DNA of 33,127 bases from an uncultured Luminiphilus sp. (GTDB lineage: Bacteria; Pseudomonadota; Gammaproteobacteria; Pseudomonadales; Halieaceae): the NCBI GenBank assembly GCA_905182485.1, contig CAJJBO010000002.1, positions 1 to 33,127 of the forward strand. Reading direction: 5' to 3'. Below are positions 10,809-20,340 of this stretch, piece by piece. Positions within the stretch are counted from its first letter, which is position 1, and the number at the start of each line of letters is the position of its first letter. The translations under genes were made by a program, and so were the position numbers. The notes beneath the pieces are model-generated. The model was not told the origin of the DNA. It saw only the letters and a program-made list of their open reading frames with translations, and did no database searches.

Positions 10809-11891
10809 ATGCCTTCCGGTTCCCTCATTCCCGACCGCCAATTGACTTTCTCGCCCGAGTTGGCCGAAACCATCGGTCTAGAAGAGGCCATTTTACTGCA
10901 GGCACTGGGCACCAAACTGACAGATCGCGACGGTTGGACAACGATCGTCCTCCAAGAACTCCAACAAACACTGCCCTTCTGGTCGATAGACCACATTACT
11001 CAACTGAGTGATAGATTAGTGGCGCTAGGCATTCTCGCGCGCTCAGCGCATCACGACGCCGCGATCTTGATCCTGTCGGCAACGGCCTTGGCCGAGCCCT
11101 CACGGCGCGTTGAGTCTGAGCCGACTACCCCGATCCATCACCCCGGCGCTGCATTCGAGGCTCATGGCCGCCACTGGCAACCCAGTGAGGCCTTGATTGA
11201 CCTACTGGTGATGACCCAGGGGATCCCCCGCACTTTTGTCGACTCCATCGCGGCACAGTTCCTGCCCTCAGAGAGCGGCCGAGATATCGACACCCAATTT
11301 CGGCAACATGCCCTCGCACGCTGGCGGACGCAACAAGGGCTTACCACGGCATTTGAGATCAGTACCCCACCACCATTTGGTAAAGACTGGCGGCCGAATC
11401 AAGATGCCTTCGAAATTCTCGAGCAGGCAGGCATTGATGCAGAATTTGCCGACTCTGTGAGAGGGGAATTTGTCCTGTATTGGCGAGAGCGGGGTGGCCC
11501 CCCAAAAGAAATCAATACCCGCTTTGTCGAACACGTCCGCCGCCGTTGGTTGCGTCATACTAGTCAGATACATCACAGCACGGAGCCGACACGGATACCA
11601 CGACACTGGCAACCCGACGTGGCGGTCTATGACACCCTTGGGCTGGCCGGCATCTCGGAACACGATGCCAAGGCATTGCTGCCCGAGTTTGTGATGTATT
11701 GGCTAGACAGTAACGAAGTACACACTTCTTGGAACAGCAAGTTTCTGCAACATGTGAAGCGCCAAACTCAGAGCGCGAACTATGGAGATCCCAATGGCGG
11801 AGCAAAAGGACGCGGCGGCGCTGGCGCAAGCCATCGTTCAAAGGACCGAAGCCTCAACGACGACCTCACCGACACCAGCTGGGCCAACTGA
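10809..11891 (+). CDS. DnaT-like primosomal protein with three DnaT-type DNA-binding repeats
   Basis: A protein of 360 aa if it starts at ATG 10809; an upstream in-frame ATG would overlap the divergent radA. Residues 1-95 (RQLTFSPELAETIGLEEA) resemble the N-terminal domain of DnaT-like proteins. Three repeats follow, near residues 120-180, 190-250 and 262-325, each of the form W-x-P ... G-I ... EFV-YW ... F-xH-xxR: HWQPSEALIDLL, DWRPNQDAFEIL...EFVLYW and HWQPDVAVYDTL...EFVMYW. Repeat 1 is the most divergent. E. coli DnaT has one such domain, which binds single-stranded DNA during replication restart. Its 3' end overlaps the next gene by 98 nt, so the C-terminal Gly/Ser-rich tail may be a frameshift artefact. 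Role at a primosome is inferred. Confidence 0.8.
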   Translation: MPSGSLIPDRQLTFSPELAETIGLEEAILLQALGTKLTDRDGWTTIVLQELQQTLPFWSIDHITQLSDRLVALGILARSAHHDAAILILSATALAEPSRRVESEPTTPIHHPGAAFEAHGRHWQPSEALIDLLVMTQGIPRTFVDSIAAQFLPSESGRDIDTQFRQHALARWRTQQGLTTAFEISTPPPFGKDWRPNQDAFEILEQAGIDAEFADSVRGEFVLYWRERGGPPKEINTRFVEHVRRRWLRHTSQIHHSTEPTRIPRHWQPDVAVYDTLGLAGISEHDAKALLPEFVMYWLDSNEVHTSWNSKFLQHVKRQTQSANYGDPNGGAKGRGGAGASHRSKDRSLNDDLTDTSWAN

Positions 11892-12462
11892 CGCGTCAGA
11901 GCCGCTTGACGCGCAAGGGATCGAGGCCATTAATCAGGTCTTTGGGCTATTCCGACTGAACTACCACAACCAATATTATGCCGCGTGGTCTGATTCAGAG
12001 CAGGTCAAGCAAGTCAAACGGCTTTGGCTTGAGGCGCTTGACGCCTATCCCACCGCAGTCATCTTGCGTGCTGCTCAACATGCCATTGAAACCAGTGACT
12101 ATTTGCCCAGGCTCTCATCGACGAGGCGAATAATCCGACGGGCAAGGGGACGAGCAGTCGCCCTATGACGCCTATCGTGCCGTCTTCAGCCCCCGCGTGC
12201 AACTCTGTGAGCAGCTTGGCGCCACCCTGCTGTTTACCTCGCGGGTTGTGACTGTGGTTGGTTTTTTTTAGCCAACGAAGCAGAGCATCGAACCTGGCCA
12301 CTATTTCGCGAACACTATGAACGCTGGGTCAGTCGCGCGGCACGAGGCGAAATACTGAAGGGACCTGAGCGGGTCAGCATTGCGCCCCCTGACGACGAAC
12401 CACCGAGCACCGAGGAACAAATAACGCAGTTAGCACAACTACGAAGAGAAATCGGTCTCTGA
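11794..12462 (+). CDS. Lambda P-like replication protein, at least three frameshifts
   Basis: The start is ATG 11794 with GGAG six nt upstream (an in-frame ATG lies at 11782). After a Thr/Ala/Pro-rich segment comes INQVFGLFRLNYHNQYY...VKQVKRLWLEALDAYP, which resembles the helical N-terminal part of phage lambda P-type helicase loaders. Beyond about 12105 the homology continues in other frames: ALIDEANNPTGKGTSSR, PYDAYRAVFSPRVQLCEQ, then WRHPAVYLAGCDCGWFFLAN...PLFREHYERWVSRAARGE up to TGA at 12462. In lambda, P delivers DnaB to the origin. Here it follows a DnaT-like gene and faces dnaB, which fits helicase loading, but the family call rests on pattern similarity alone. The stop overlaps the convergent Hpt gene by 24 nt. 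Confidence 0.6.
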
Positions 12463-12870
12463 CTCATTAGTCGGGCTGGCGCTATCGAGCCAATACGCAA
12501 TCGCCTCTCGTAATCGCGTCGCCTGCTCGATCATCTTCTGATGGTTCGCCAACAGCTGCGGGTCATCCGCTTCTTTACAGGATTGTTCTAACTCACTCGC
12601 AGTAGCCGTCAGCATCGGTGCATAAAGGGTAGCGCTGGTGCCCTTTAATCGGTGTGCGATCTGCTGCAAAGTGGCTCGATCATTGGCCTCGATGGCGATA
12701 GTACTGGCATTTATGTCGGCTAACAGTTCGCTGACAAACAGCTCTAGCAATGAGCAAACCCCGTCATGATTTCCCCCCATCAGCTCGGTGAGCGCGGCAA
12801 AATCAATAGGAAGCGGGGTGGTTTGCATCGAGTTTAGTCGACCAAATAGCTCGGCCTTAACGAACGGCAT
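12439..12870 (-). CDS. Stand-alone histidine phosphotransfer (Hpt) domain protein
   Basis: A protein of up to 143 aa made almost entirely of one Hpt domain. The phosphoacceptor is probably His73 in IAHRLKGTSATL, matching the Hpt motif HxLKGxS. A second in-frame ATG at 12828 would shorten the N-terminus by 14 residues; neither start has a good ribosome binding site. It lies 18 nt downstream of dnaB and may be co-transcribed with it. No histidine kinase or response regulator is in the window, so its partners are unknown. Confidence 0.8.
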   Translation of the reverse strand: MPFVKAELFGRLNSMQTTPLPIDFAALTELMGGNHDGVCSLLELFVSELLADINASTIAIEANDRATLQQIAHRLKGTSATLYAPMLTATASELEQSCKEADDPQLLANHQKMIEQATRLREAIAYWLDSASPTNESETDFSS

Positions 12871-12888
12871 CGCGGCTGCTTGAGCACG

Positions 12889-14319
12889 CTAATAACCCGC
12901 GTAGTCATCGCGGGCAAGGTTTTCAAAACGGGTGAATTCACCCTGGAAAGCGAGCCGGCATGTGCCGATAGGGCCATTTCGCTGCTTACCAATAATGAGC
13001 TCCGCAACCCCTTTATCCGGCGAATCTTCGTGATACACCTCATCACGATAAATAAACATCACCACATCCGCGTCTTGCTCGATCGCACCAGATTCACGTA
13101 AATCTGAATTAACCGGCCGCTTGTTCGGTCTTTGCTCGAGGGCTCTATTGAGCTGTGACAGGGCAACGACCGGACAGCGGAACTCTTTGGCGATCGCTTT
13201 TAAGTTACGCGAAATTTCCGAGATCTCTGCGGTACGGCCTTCGTTGGAACCCGCCACCCGCATCAACTGGAGGTAATCGATCATGATCATGGCAAGATCG
13301 CCATGCTCTCGCGATAATCGACGCACACGTGACCTGACTTCGGTTGGCGTCAGCGCCGGCGTATCATCAATAAAAATCGAAGTGTCCTTCAGTTTGGCCA
13401 TCGCCGCCGACAATTTAGGCCAATCGTCTTGCTGTAACTTTCCCGTACGAACGCGGGACTGATCAATTTTACCGAGCGAAGACATCATTCTAATGACCAG
13501 CTGCTCGGCTGGCATCTCCATCGAAAAAACGACAATCGGTTTTTCTGTATGAGCTGACGCATTCTCGACCAAATTCATTGCAAAGCTGGTTTTACCCATC
13601 GACGGTCGGCCCGCAACAATCACTAAATCTGAAGGTTGTAGTCCCGATGTTTTTTTGTCCAAATCGATAAAGCCGGTGGTGAGTCCCGTAATATCGCCCC
13701 CCGTGTTGTAGAGCTCCTCAATACGCTCCAACGCGCCAGAAAGCAGCGGGGCCATGCTTTGAGGACCTCCTGATTTGGGGCCGCTCTCAGACACGGTCAT
13801 GATCAGTCGTTCGGCCTCATCGACCAATTCATCCGCGCTACGTCCCTCAGGGTTAAAGCCCGCGTTGGCAATGTCTTGCGCTGCATCAATGAGTTTGCGA
13901 AGCAGCGCTCGCTCCCTGACGGCGCGGGCGTAGGCGCTGACGTTGGCCGCCGTTGGCGTCTGCTCTACGAGGTCGGTCAGGTAGGTGTGGCCCCCAGCCG
14001 CATCCAGCTCGCCGGTAGCCAGTAGCCGGTCGGCAACCGTAATGACGTCAATCGGTTCGTTACGATCCACCAGCAGCGCGATCTGGCGGAAAATGGCGCG
14101 ATGCTCTGGACGATAAAAATCGTTGGCGTTCACTTGCTCAGCAATCGCGTCCCAGCTCTCCGGCGCTAGCAGAATACCGCCTATCACCGAGCGTTCCGCC
14201 TCGATTGACTGGGGTTGCATGCGGATCCGGGAAATATCCGGATCGTCAGAGGTGAACGAGTTCAAAACGCTGCCTTTTGTTGTGCACCATCGGCCGATCG
14301 CCGTGACACTGGCGCTCAT
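12889..14319 (-). CDS. dnaB: Replicative DNA helicase DnaB
   Basis: DnaB unwinds DNA ahead of the replisome as a hexamer. The N-terminal domain begins at MQPQSIEAERSVIGG, and the RecA-like domain has Walker A AGRPSMGKTSFAMNL, MIMIDYLQLM and QLNRALEQRPNKRP...DLRESGAIEQDADVV. About 30 residues precede the usual N-terminus. The true start may be the TTG that begins MNSFTSDDPDIS, or the ATG of MQPQS, rather than the outermost one. It follows rplI after 104 nt, as in many gammaproteobacteria. The frame is intact. Confidence 0.96.
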   Translation of the reverse strand: MSASVTAIGRWCTTKGSVLNSFTSDDPDISRIRMQPQSIEAERSVIGGILLAPESWDAIAEQVNANDFYRPEHRAIFRQIALLVDRNEPIDVITVADRLLATGELDAAGGHTYLTDLVEQTPTAANVSAYARAVRERALLRKLIDAAQDIANAGFNPEGRSADELVDEAERLIMTVSESGPKSGGPQSMAPLLSGALERIEELYNTGGDITGLTTGFIDLDKKTSGLQPSDLVIVAGRPSMGKTSFAMNLVENASAHTEKPIVVFSMEMPAEQLVIRMMSSLGKIDQSRVRTGKLQQDDWPKLSAAMAKLKDTSIFIDDTPALTPTEVRSRVRRLSREHGDLAMIMIDYLQLMRVAGSNEGRTAEISEISRNLKAIAKEFRCPVVALSQLNRALEQRPNKRPVNSDLRESGAIEQDADVVMFIYRDEVYHEDSPDKGVAELIIGKQRNGPIGTCRLAFQGEFTRFENLARDDYAGY

Positions 14320-14423
14320 TGAGCGGGCCCGTCATCAGCCATCGGGCCGAATAGAGTACCTGTGACAACGGCAACGCGCCAGCAGATATCGGAAGTTGCG
14401 GGGCTTACATGCCCCGGCGGGGG

Positions 14424-14873
14424 TTATTCAGCGATAATGTGGATTGCGACCGAGGTCGACACGTCCGCATGTACCTGAATCATAATCTCAAATTCGCCCA
14501 GTTCACGAATGGCGCCCTCAGGCAAACGGACTTCTGCCTTATCGACGTCACAACCGGCGGCAGTGAGCGCGTCGGCAATATCGCGGGTGCCCACTGAACC
14601 AAATAACTTGCCTTCTTCTCCAGCGGTGGCAGCAATCTCAACGGCCGTTAACGCTGCCAAGGCATCGCCTCGCGCTTGCGCTGCAGCGAGGGTCTCGGAC
14701 GCGGTTGCCTCGAGCTCTGCTCGGCGTGTTTCAAATTTAGCGACGTTATCGGCTGTTGCGGCAACCGCTTTTCCCTGAGGGATCAGAAAGTTGCGACCGT
14801 AACCCGGCTTCACGTCAACCGTGTCACCTAGACCGCCGAGACTACCAATGTTTTCCAATAATATAACTTCCAT
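14424..14873 (-). CDS. rplI: 50S ribosomal protein L9
   Basis: L9 (149 aa) starts at [17 protein letters not shown], the invariant N-terminus, so the in-frame ATG at 14894 is rejected. [17 protein letters not shown] is the L9 signature, followed by the long connecting helix and the C-terminal rRNA-binding domain ([16 protein letters not shown]). It lies between the DUF2232 membrane protein and dnaB, the usual order. Confidence 0.97.
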   Translation of the reverse strand: MEVILLENIGSLGGLGDTVDVKPGYGRNFLIPQGKAVAATADNVAKFETRRAELEATASETLAAAQARGDALAALTAVEIAATAGEEGKLFGSVGTRDIADALTAAGCDVDKAEVRLPEGAIRELGEFEIMIQVHADVSTSVAIHIIAE

Positions 14874-14929
14874 CATTAGTTTTAATATCTGCAATGCGGT
14901 CGACCTTCTTCAATTCATAACCGACAGTG

Positions 14930-15811
14930 TCAGTCTCCATCGGGGCCTTGACCGGCAGATCGGCTCCACCTACCCCTGACATCGGCAAAGGTGTCGATCA
15001 CGACACACCCCACCCACAACCACTTCACTGGATCAATTACGATCCACAATGCATACATGAGAGCCAACCAAGTGACCCCTTTGCCCGCTCGCTTCGCAAA
15101 AGCATGAAGCAGCGAGAACCCTACAATGGTGAGGGGCAACACAACCACCGCGCTCCACACTCGCCAGTCAGCGCCCATCCACCAAAGGATCAGGGCCGCG
15201 CTGGCCATCAACAGCACCGCGCCAACCGGCAGCCGTAATGCGCGAAACTCCTCTCCAAACCCACCCGGGTTATAAAGAGAGGCCTGCCAATAGCGCCCCA
15301 AAATCAGACTCAGCAGCGCGATCACCGCGTTGCCGGTCGCCAGCAGTGCGGCGACCTGAGGTACCGACACCGCGTTAAACACCATCTCCGCGGCCTCACC
15401 TTGGGCCAGTTCCTGCTCGAGCTGCGCCAGCGCCTCCTCCAGGGTCGCGACTAACTCCTGTAAAAACACACCATTGAACAGTGTTAAGGCAGCGCCGCCG
15501 AGCAATGCTAGCGGCACACTAGCCATCACAGCCAGCGATAGACTGACACTTTCGCGCAAAATGACCGCCAAACTAAACGTACCCAGTAATAACAGTACGC
15601 TTCCCGTATCACCGCTGATTGCAGCGATAATAATGGCGGGCAAGATTGCCCACAGTGTCAGCCAGCCGCCGGAGGCCGAACCGTTTCTTAACGTGACCAG
15701 TGCAATGGCTGCGGCACTGACCCAGCCAAATAACAAACTCCCCGACCCCAGTACCGCGACGCCCAGTGCTTGCCACCGGCCGCGCATGATAAATTCAGCG
15801 AGGCCGCGCAT
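14930..15811 (-). CDS. DUF2232-type integral membrane protein between rpsR and rplI
   Basis: A 293-aa hydrophobic protein with about eight predicted membrane segments (for example LTLWAILPAIIIAAISG, VLLLLGTFSLAVIL, LPVGAVLLMASAALILWWMG). A central charged stretch (EEALAQLEQELAQGEAAEM) probably forms a helix outside the bilayer. Membrane proteins of this type (DUF2232) commonly sit between rpsR and rplI in Pseudomonadales. Function is unknown. The family name comes from position and general appearance and was not searched. Confidence 0.75.
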   Translation of the reverse strand: MRGLAEFIMRGRWQALGVAVLGSGSLLFGWVSAAAIALVTLRNGSASGGWLTLWAILPAIIIAAISGDTGSVLLLLGTFSLAVILRESVSLSLAVMASVPLALLGGAALTLFNGVFLQELVATLEEALAQLEQELAQGEAAEMVFNAVSVPQVAALLATGNAVIALLSLILGRYWQASLYNPGGFGEEFRALRLPVGAVLLMASAALILWWMGADWRVWSAVVVLPLTIVGFSLLHAFAKRAGKGVTWLALMYALWIVIDPVKWLWVGCVVIDTFADVRGRWSRSAGQGPDGD

Positions 15812-15820
15812 GGTTAATGC

Positions 15821-16048
15821 TTAATTGTGCGCGTCGGTGTAAGGCAGTAACGCAAGATATCGCGCGCGTTTAACCGCAGTCGCCAGCTGTCGCTGATACT
15901 TGGCCTTGGTGCCTGTAATGCGGCTCGGCACAATTTTCCCGGTCTCTGATACATACTGCTTCAACGTGTCGAGATCCTTATAATCAATCTCCTTCACACC
16001 CTCAGCGGTAAAACGGCAGAACTTTCGTCGTCGAAAAAAACGTGACAT
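15821..16048 (-). CDS. rpsR: 30S ribosomal protein S18
   Basis: S18 (75 aa) shows [42 protein letters not shown] and a basic C-terminal helix ([14 protein letters not shown]), all standard. It binds S6 on the small-subunit platform. It lies 3 nt after rpsF, and the two are surely co-translated. Confidence 0.98.
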   Translation of the reverse strand: MSRFFRRRKFCRFTAEGVKEIDYKDLDTLKQYVSETGKIVPSRITGTKAKYQRQLATAVKRARYLALLPYTDAHN

Positions 16049-16051
16049 GGC

Positions 16052-16516
16052 TTATTCCTCGCTTGCTGCTTCTGAGTCTGCTGCCGGCTCGGCAGCCTCT
16101 TCAGAGGATGAATCTGCAGTCTCTGCTGTCGCAGCTGTTTTACGCGCATCGTTATCGTTGCGTTCTTGATATCGCGCCTTACGCTCTTTGTCCTCACGCT
16201 CGGCTTTCATGAGCAAGGACTCTTCTAGTACCGCTTCGTCGCGTCGGATGACCAGATTACGGATGACGGCGTCGTTATAACGGAAGGTGGTCGTCAACTC
16301 TTCCATGGCCTCGTTAGTGGCCTCGACGTTCATCATGACGTAGTGCGCCTTATGAATTTTATTGATGTGGTAAGCCAACTGCCGTCGGCCCCAATCTTCC
16401 AGGCGATGAACCGTGCCACCATCTTTTGTGATGACAGCGCTATATCGTTCAATCATTCCGGGGACTTGTTCAGACTGGTCCGGATGGACCATGAACACAA
16501 CTTCGTAGTGTCGCAC
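16052..16516 (-). CDS. rpsF: 30S ribosomal protein S6
   Basis: S6 (154 aa) begins [18 protein letters not shown] and contains [21 protein letters not shown] and HYVMMNVEA, the conserved core. The C-terminal third is an acidic Glu/Ala/Ser-rich tail, which varies in length among gammaproteobacteria (E. coli S6 carries added glutamates). First gene of the rpsF-rpsR-DUF2232-rplI-dnaB group. Confidence 0.98.
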   Translation of the reverse strand: MRHYEVVFMVHPDQSEQVPGMIERYSAVITKDGGTVHRLEDWGRRQLAYHINKIHKAHYVMMNVEATNEAMEELTTTFRYNDAVIRNLVIRRDEAVLEESLLMKAEREDKERKARYQERNDNDARKTAATAETADSSSEEAAEPAADSEAASEE

Positions 16517-16607
16517 TCGCGTACTCCCTATGGTTTACAGCCACCCACGTTGTGGTGCGGCAAGGAGGAAAGGCCTTTATGGGCCCAGCCAAATTTTTGA
16601 GGGGGGG

Positions 16608-16636
16608 AGTCTACAAAGGACACAACCGCTTTGCAA
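16608..16636 (-). promoter_or_regulatory. Candidate sigma70 promoter for rpsF
   Basis: On the minus strand TTGCAA (16636-16631) and TAGACT (16613-16608) are separated by exactly 17 nt, a good -35/-10 pair. Transcription would start near 16600 and leave a leader of about 85 nt. The leader contains GCCGCACC and short inverted repeats, which could hold an S6:S18 autoregulatory element, but this was not confirmed. Confidence 0.5.
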
Positions 16637-16671
16637 ATGCCAATTATGGGTGGTGATGCCGCGGCTCGCAG

Positions 16672-17418
16672 TCAGCCGCGACGCTGCCGCACCGCTTCGA
16701 ACAAACAAATACCCGCCGCGACCGACACATTGAGACTCGATACACTGCCCGCCATGGGCAAGTGCACCCTGTAATCGCACAACTCTTGGGTCAAACGCCT
16801 CATTCCCGACCCCTCCGAACCCAGCACTAGCGCACACGGACCGGCTAAATCTTGTTCGAAAAGCGTCTCGGTGGCGTCGCCACTGGTGCCCACAATCCAA
16901 ATACCTGCTGATTTGAGTGACTCGATTGTCCTCGCCAAATTCGTGACTCTCAGCCAGGGCACCGATTCAGCTGCGCCGCACGCCACCTTGCGCACCACCG
17001 CGTTGACGTCAGCACTGCGATCTTTGGGGAAAATCACCGCAGTTACCCCCGCAGCCTCGGCGCTGCGCAAACAAGCGCCTAAATTATGGGGGTCGGTAAC
17101 CCCATCGAGAATCAGTATGAGTGGCACCGCGGCCTGACCTACCAAACTCAGTAAATTTGCCTCGCTCATCCCCTCGTTACTGTCAGCGGCATTCGAATGC
17201 AGTACCGCCACAACGCCTTGATGACGACCCTCAACCCGCTCATCTAGGGTCTGCCGTGGACACGGCTCTAGGGCAACGCCTTGATTCTGCGACAATGATT
17301 GCAGGGCTTGCATGCGTTTGTCATTGCGATTCGATTGGACAAGGACCCGCTTCACTCGCTTCGGGTCTAGCCGCAGGAGACTTTCCACGGCGTGATAACC
17401 AAATACCGTCTCTTCCAT
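16672..17418 (-). CDS. rlmB: 23S rRNA (guanosine-2251-2'-O)-methyltransferase RlmB
   Basis: RlmB (248 aa) is a SPOUT methyltransferase that modifies G2251 in the 23S rRNA P loop using S-adenosylmethionine. It starts VFGYHAVESLLR. The knot motifs are LILDGVTDPHNLGACLRSAEA, LVLGSEGSGMRRL and VHLPMAGSVSSLNVSVAAGICLFEA. It lies 3 nt after rnr, the usual rnr-rlmB pair. The frame is intact. Confidence 0.97.
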   Translation of the reverse strand: MEETVFGYHAVESLLRLDPKRVKRVLVQSNRNDKRMQALQSLSQNQGVALEPCPRQTLDERVEGRHQGVVAVLHSNAADSNEGMSEANLLSLVGQAAVPLILILDGVTDPHNLGACLRSAEAAGVTAVIFPKDRSADVNAVVRKVACGAAESVPWLRVTNLARTIESLKSAGIWIVGTSGDATETLFEQDLAGPCALVLGSEGSGMRRLTQELCDYRVHLPMAGSVSSLNVSVAAGICLFEAVRQRRG

Positions 17419-17421
17419 GGG

Positions 17422-19985
17422 TCAGCGCTCTTTGCGCGAACTGCTGGCTCGTTTTGACGATTTGGCAGCAGCCGACTTGCCTGTCTTTTTGCGGCTCTTC
17501 GGTTTTTTCGTCGCGCCGCCGTCCTTTACATCAGTCTGACCCGATTGAGCTGTACTCGATGCAGGCTGACTCGATTTGGCCTTGCTCGACTTGGCCTTGT
17601 CCGACTTAGCCTTGTTCGACTTGGCCTTGTTCGATGCAGGCTGACCCTGGCTCTCATGATTGGCTTTCTGGGCGGTCTTGCGCTTCTTCTTGGAACGTTC
17701 GCGGCTGGATTTATCCTTTTTGGCACCCTCACCCGGCTTGCGCGGCCCTGCCCCAGCAGCACGCTTTGAGCTCGCACCATCGGCCAATTCAAGATCAATT
17801 TTGCGATCATCCAGATCGACGCGGGCGACCTTAACGGCGACCACGCCGCCCAGTTGAAACACCTGACGGGTTCTCTCACCCACCAAACGCTGTTTGGCCT
17901 GGTCAAAATGATAGTAATCACCGGGCAGCGCGCTCACATGCAACAGGCCTTCTATGTACAGGTCGTGCAACTCGACAAAAACGCCGAAGTTCGTCACGGC
18001 CGCAATCACGCCCGAGAAAGCGTCGCCAATACGATCCTTCAAAAATTCGCATTTGAGCCACGCATCCACCTCTCGCGTCGCATCATCGGCACGTCGCTCG
18101 GTCATCGAGCACTGCTCACCCAGCGCCAACATGCCGGCCATATCATAGGGGTAAATCACTTCGCGCCGCAGCCCTTTAGCGCCGGGGACGCGGCTCACGT
18201 GGGCACTCTTACTGCGACCTCGAATAACCGATCGAATAGCACGATGCACTAATAAGTCAGGGTAACGGCGAATCGGCGACGTGAAGTGGGCATAGGCCTC
18301 AAAGTGAAGCCCAAAGTGCCCGCCATTATCCGGCTGATACACCGCCTGCGAGAGGGATCGCAACAACATGGTTTGAATGACTTGTGCATCATCCCGCCCC
18401 TCAACCGTGCTCAGCAGTGACTGATAGTGCTCGGGGGTGGGTTTCAGACCACCGGGTAATTCGAGGGTCAATTCGCCCAAAAAGGCGCGCAAGTTCTCGA
18501 GTTTTTGCGCACTCGGACCCTCGTGCACACGAAACAACGCAGGCTGCTCGGTTGCCTCCAAAAATCGGGCGGTGGCCACATTGGCGATCAACATGCATTC
18601 TTCAATCAGCTTATGCGCGTCGTTACGGTAGACCGGCTCAATCGCGGCGATCTTGCGCTGCTCGTCAAACACAATACGGGTCTCTTGCGTCTCAAAATCG
18701 AGCGCGCCGCGTTGCTCACGAGCGCCACGCAATACCTCATATAGCGATAGAGCCGAGCGATATCGCCGTACCGCTCGGCGGCCACATTGGGCTTTCGCCG
18801 TCGGCGAGCACAGCGCCCACATCCGTATAGGTTAAGCGCGCATGCGAATGAATCACCGCCTCGTAAAAAACGTAATGGGCTAACTCACCCTCTGGCCCGA
18901 TTTGCATGTCGCAGACCATCGCCAATCGATCCACTCGGGGTTTTAGTGAGCACAAGCCGTTTGACAGGACCTCGGGGAACATGGGCACCACCCGCTCGGG
19001 GAAGTAAACCGAATTTCCTCGATGACTGGCTTCTTCATCCAGTGCACTGCCCACCGGCACGTAATGCGAGACATCGGCAATGGCGACACGAAGCTGGAAA
19101 CCACCCTCTCGCTCTTCACACCACACCGCATCATCAAAATCTCGCGCGTCTTCCCCATCAATCGTGACAAAGGGCACATCGCGCAAATCGACCCGATGAT
19201 GTTTATCGGTCTTCAGCGGGCTCCTCGCCCAGCGTGCCGGCCTCTCGCAGGACTTCGTCGGGCCACTCCCACGGAATGCCATGGGCGCGAATGGCCACAT
19301 CGATCTCAAGGCCGGGATCTAGGTGATCACCGAGCACTTCCACTACCTTACCTTTGGCACCCAGCTTTGCTGAGGGGTAGTCGGTCAACTCAACCGAGAC
19401 CAGTTGGCCATGACGCGCGCCACCCTTGCTGTTGGGCGGTATTAAAATATGGTTTCGGATGCGCGTATTGTGAGAAATCAAATAGCCAATGCCGCTCTCT
19501 TCCATATACCGACCCACAACCTGGGTATGGGCGCGACTCAGCACTTCCACAACTTGACCCTCGGCGCGGCCGCGGCGGTCTACCCCCGATATGGCCACCA
19601 ATACCTCGTCGCCATCGAAAACCTGATACATCTCTCGAGCGGACAGGAATAAGTCGTCACCCTCCTCCTGTAACGGACGGGCAAAGCCATAGCCATCGCG
19701 GTGACCCATCACGCGGCAATGGACTAAATCCATTCGTTTGGGCACGCCATAAGCGCCACGCCGCCCAGAGATAAGCTGCCCATCTCGCTGCATAGCCCGC
19801 AATCGTCTGCGGAGCGCATCGAGGTCCCGCTCCTCCTGCAAATCGAGCTGCTCAGCGATCGCCCCGAATTTCATGGGGGCATCCGCCGCGTCGAGCACAC
19901 CCAATATGATCTCCCGGCTCGGGATCGGATGCGCGTAGCGATCCTGTTCCCGCGAGGCATGGGGATCAGTAGGAGGCTTATTCAT
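17422..19985 (-). CDS. rnr: Ribonuclease R, two frameshifts, Lys/Ser-rich C-terminal tail
   Basis: RNase R degrades structured RNA 3' to 5'. The N-terminal frame has the helix-turn-helix and cold-shock domains ([24 protein letters not shown]). A shift near 19215 moves to the catalytic frame with [20 protein letters not shown] and the metal-binding [10 protein letters not shown] second shift near 18780 moves to the frame with [34 protein letters not shown] and the S1 domain ([20 protein letters not shown]). The last 120 residues are Lys/Ser/Ala-rich with pentapeptide repeats. ATG 19985 ([12 protein letters not shown]) is preferred; an in-frame TTG lies at 20009. Confidence 0.93.
17566..17640 (-). 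repeat. 15-bp tandem repeat encoding the pentapeptide repeat of the RNase R tail
   Basis: Five consecutive 15-bp units resemble CTTGTTCGACTTGGC, at 17566, 17581, 17596, 17611 and 17626; the outer ones are more diverged. On the minus strand they encode five-residue repeats such as [10 protein letters not shown] and SKAKS. This is an in-frame minisatellite able to change copy number without breaking the gene. Confidence 0.8.
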
Positions 19986-20340
19986 TTGGTCTTTACGGCG
20001 CGGTGCCAAAGGATGTCCGGAAGGCCCTTATCAGAGCTCCTGATGCGTGAATTTTAATTGTACGCCTCTCGAAGGCGCTAATCTGCCCAAAACAGTGCTT
20101 TAATTGTGATCGTGTCGGCAGGCGCACCGGCCCCAAGCGATAGTCGCAGTGAACCTCGGGCTGCGTTCACAGCACACAGCGTCGACCGCCCTTGCTTATG
20201 GGTGTATCTATTAGTGCGTCCGTCGAGCTGAGGAGGCTTCGCCGCAGATCGCAAGTGCGATGCCGCCCTTAGGGCAAAATTGACAGTTGTGGGGCGACGC
20301 AGTACGCTCCGCGCCCTCTGACTCAACAGAGTTTCCCGCT
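19986..20340. other. Intergenic region between rnr and tRNA-Leu
   Basis: No supported gene is seen. It should hold the rnr promoter (minus) and the tRNA promoter (plus). A TACAAT at 20062-20057 on the minus strand is a possible -10 for rnr without a convincing -35. A small stem (CGCCT/AGGCG, 20063-20077) lies next to it. Confidence 0.4.
20280..20308 (+). promoter_or_regulatory. Promoter of tRNA-Leu
   Basis: A perfect TTGACA (20280-20285) is followed after 17 nt by TACGCT (20303-20308). The region after it is GC-rich (CCGCGCCC), the kind of discriminator seen at stringently controlled stable-RNA promoters. The tRNA begins 32 nt after the -10. Confidence 0.65.

Noticed and set aside
14399-14416. 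Terminator after rplI
   Set aside because: The CGGGGC/GCCCCG stem is short and not followed by T residues on the minus strand; rplI probably reads into dnaB.
17545-18252. Long plus-strand frames opposite rnr
   Set aside because: They are shadows of the G/C-biased rnr codons and contain no recognisable domain.
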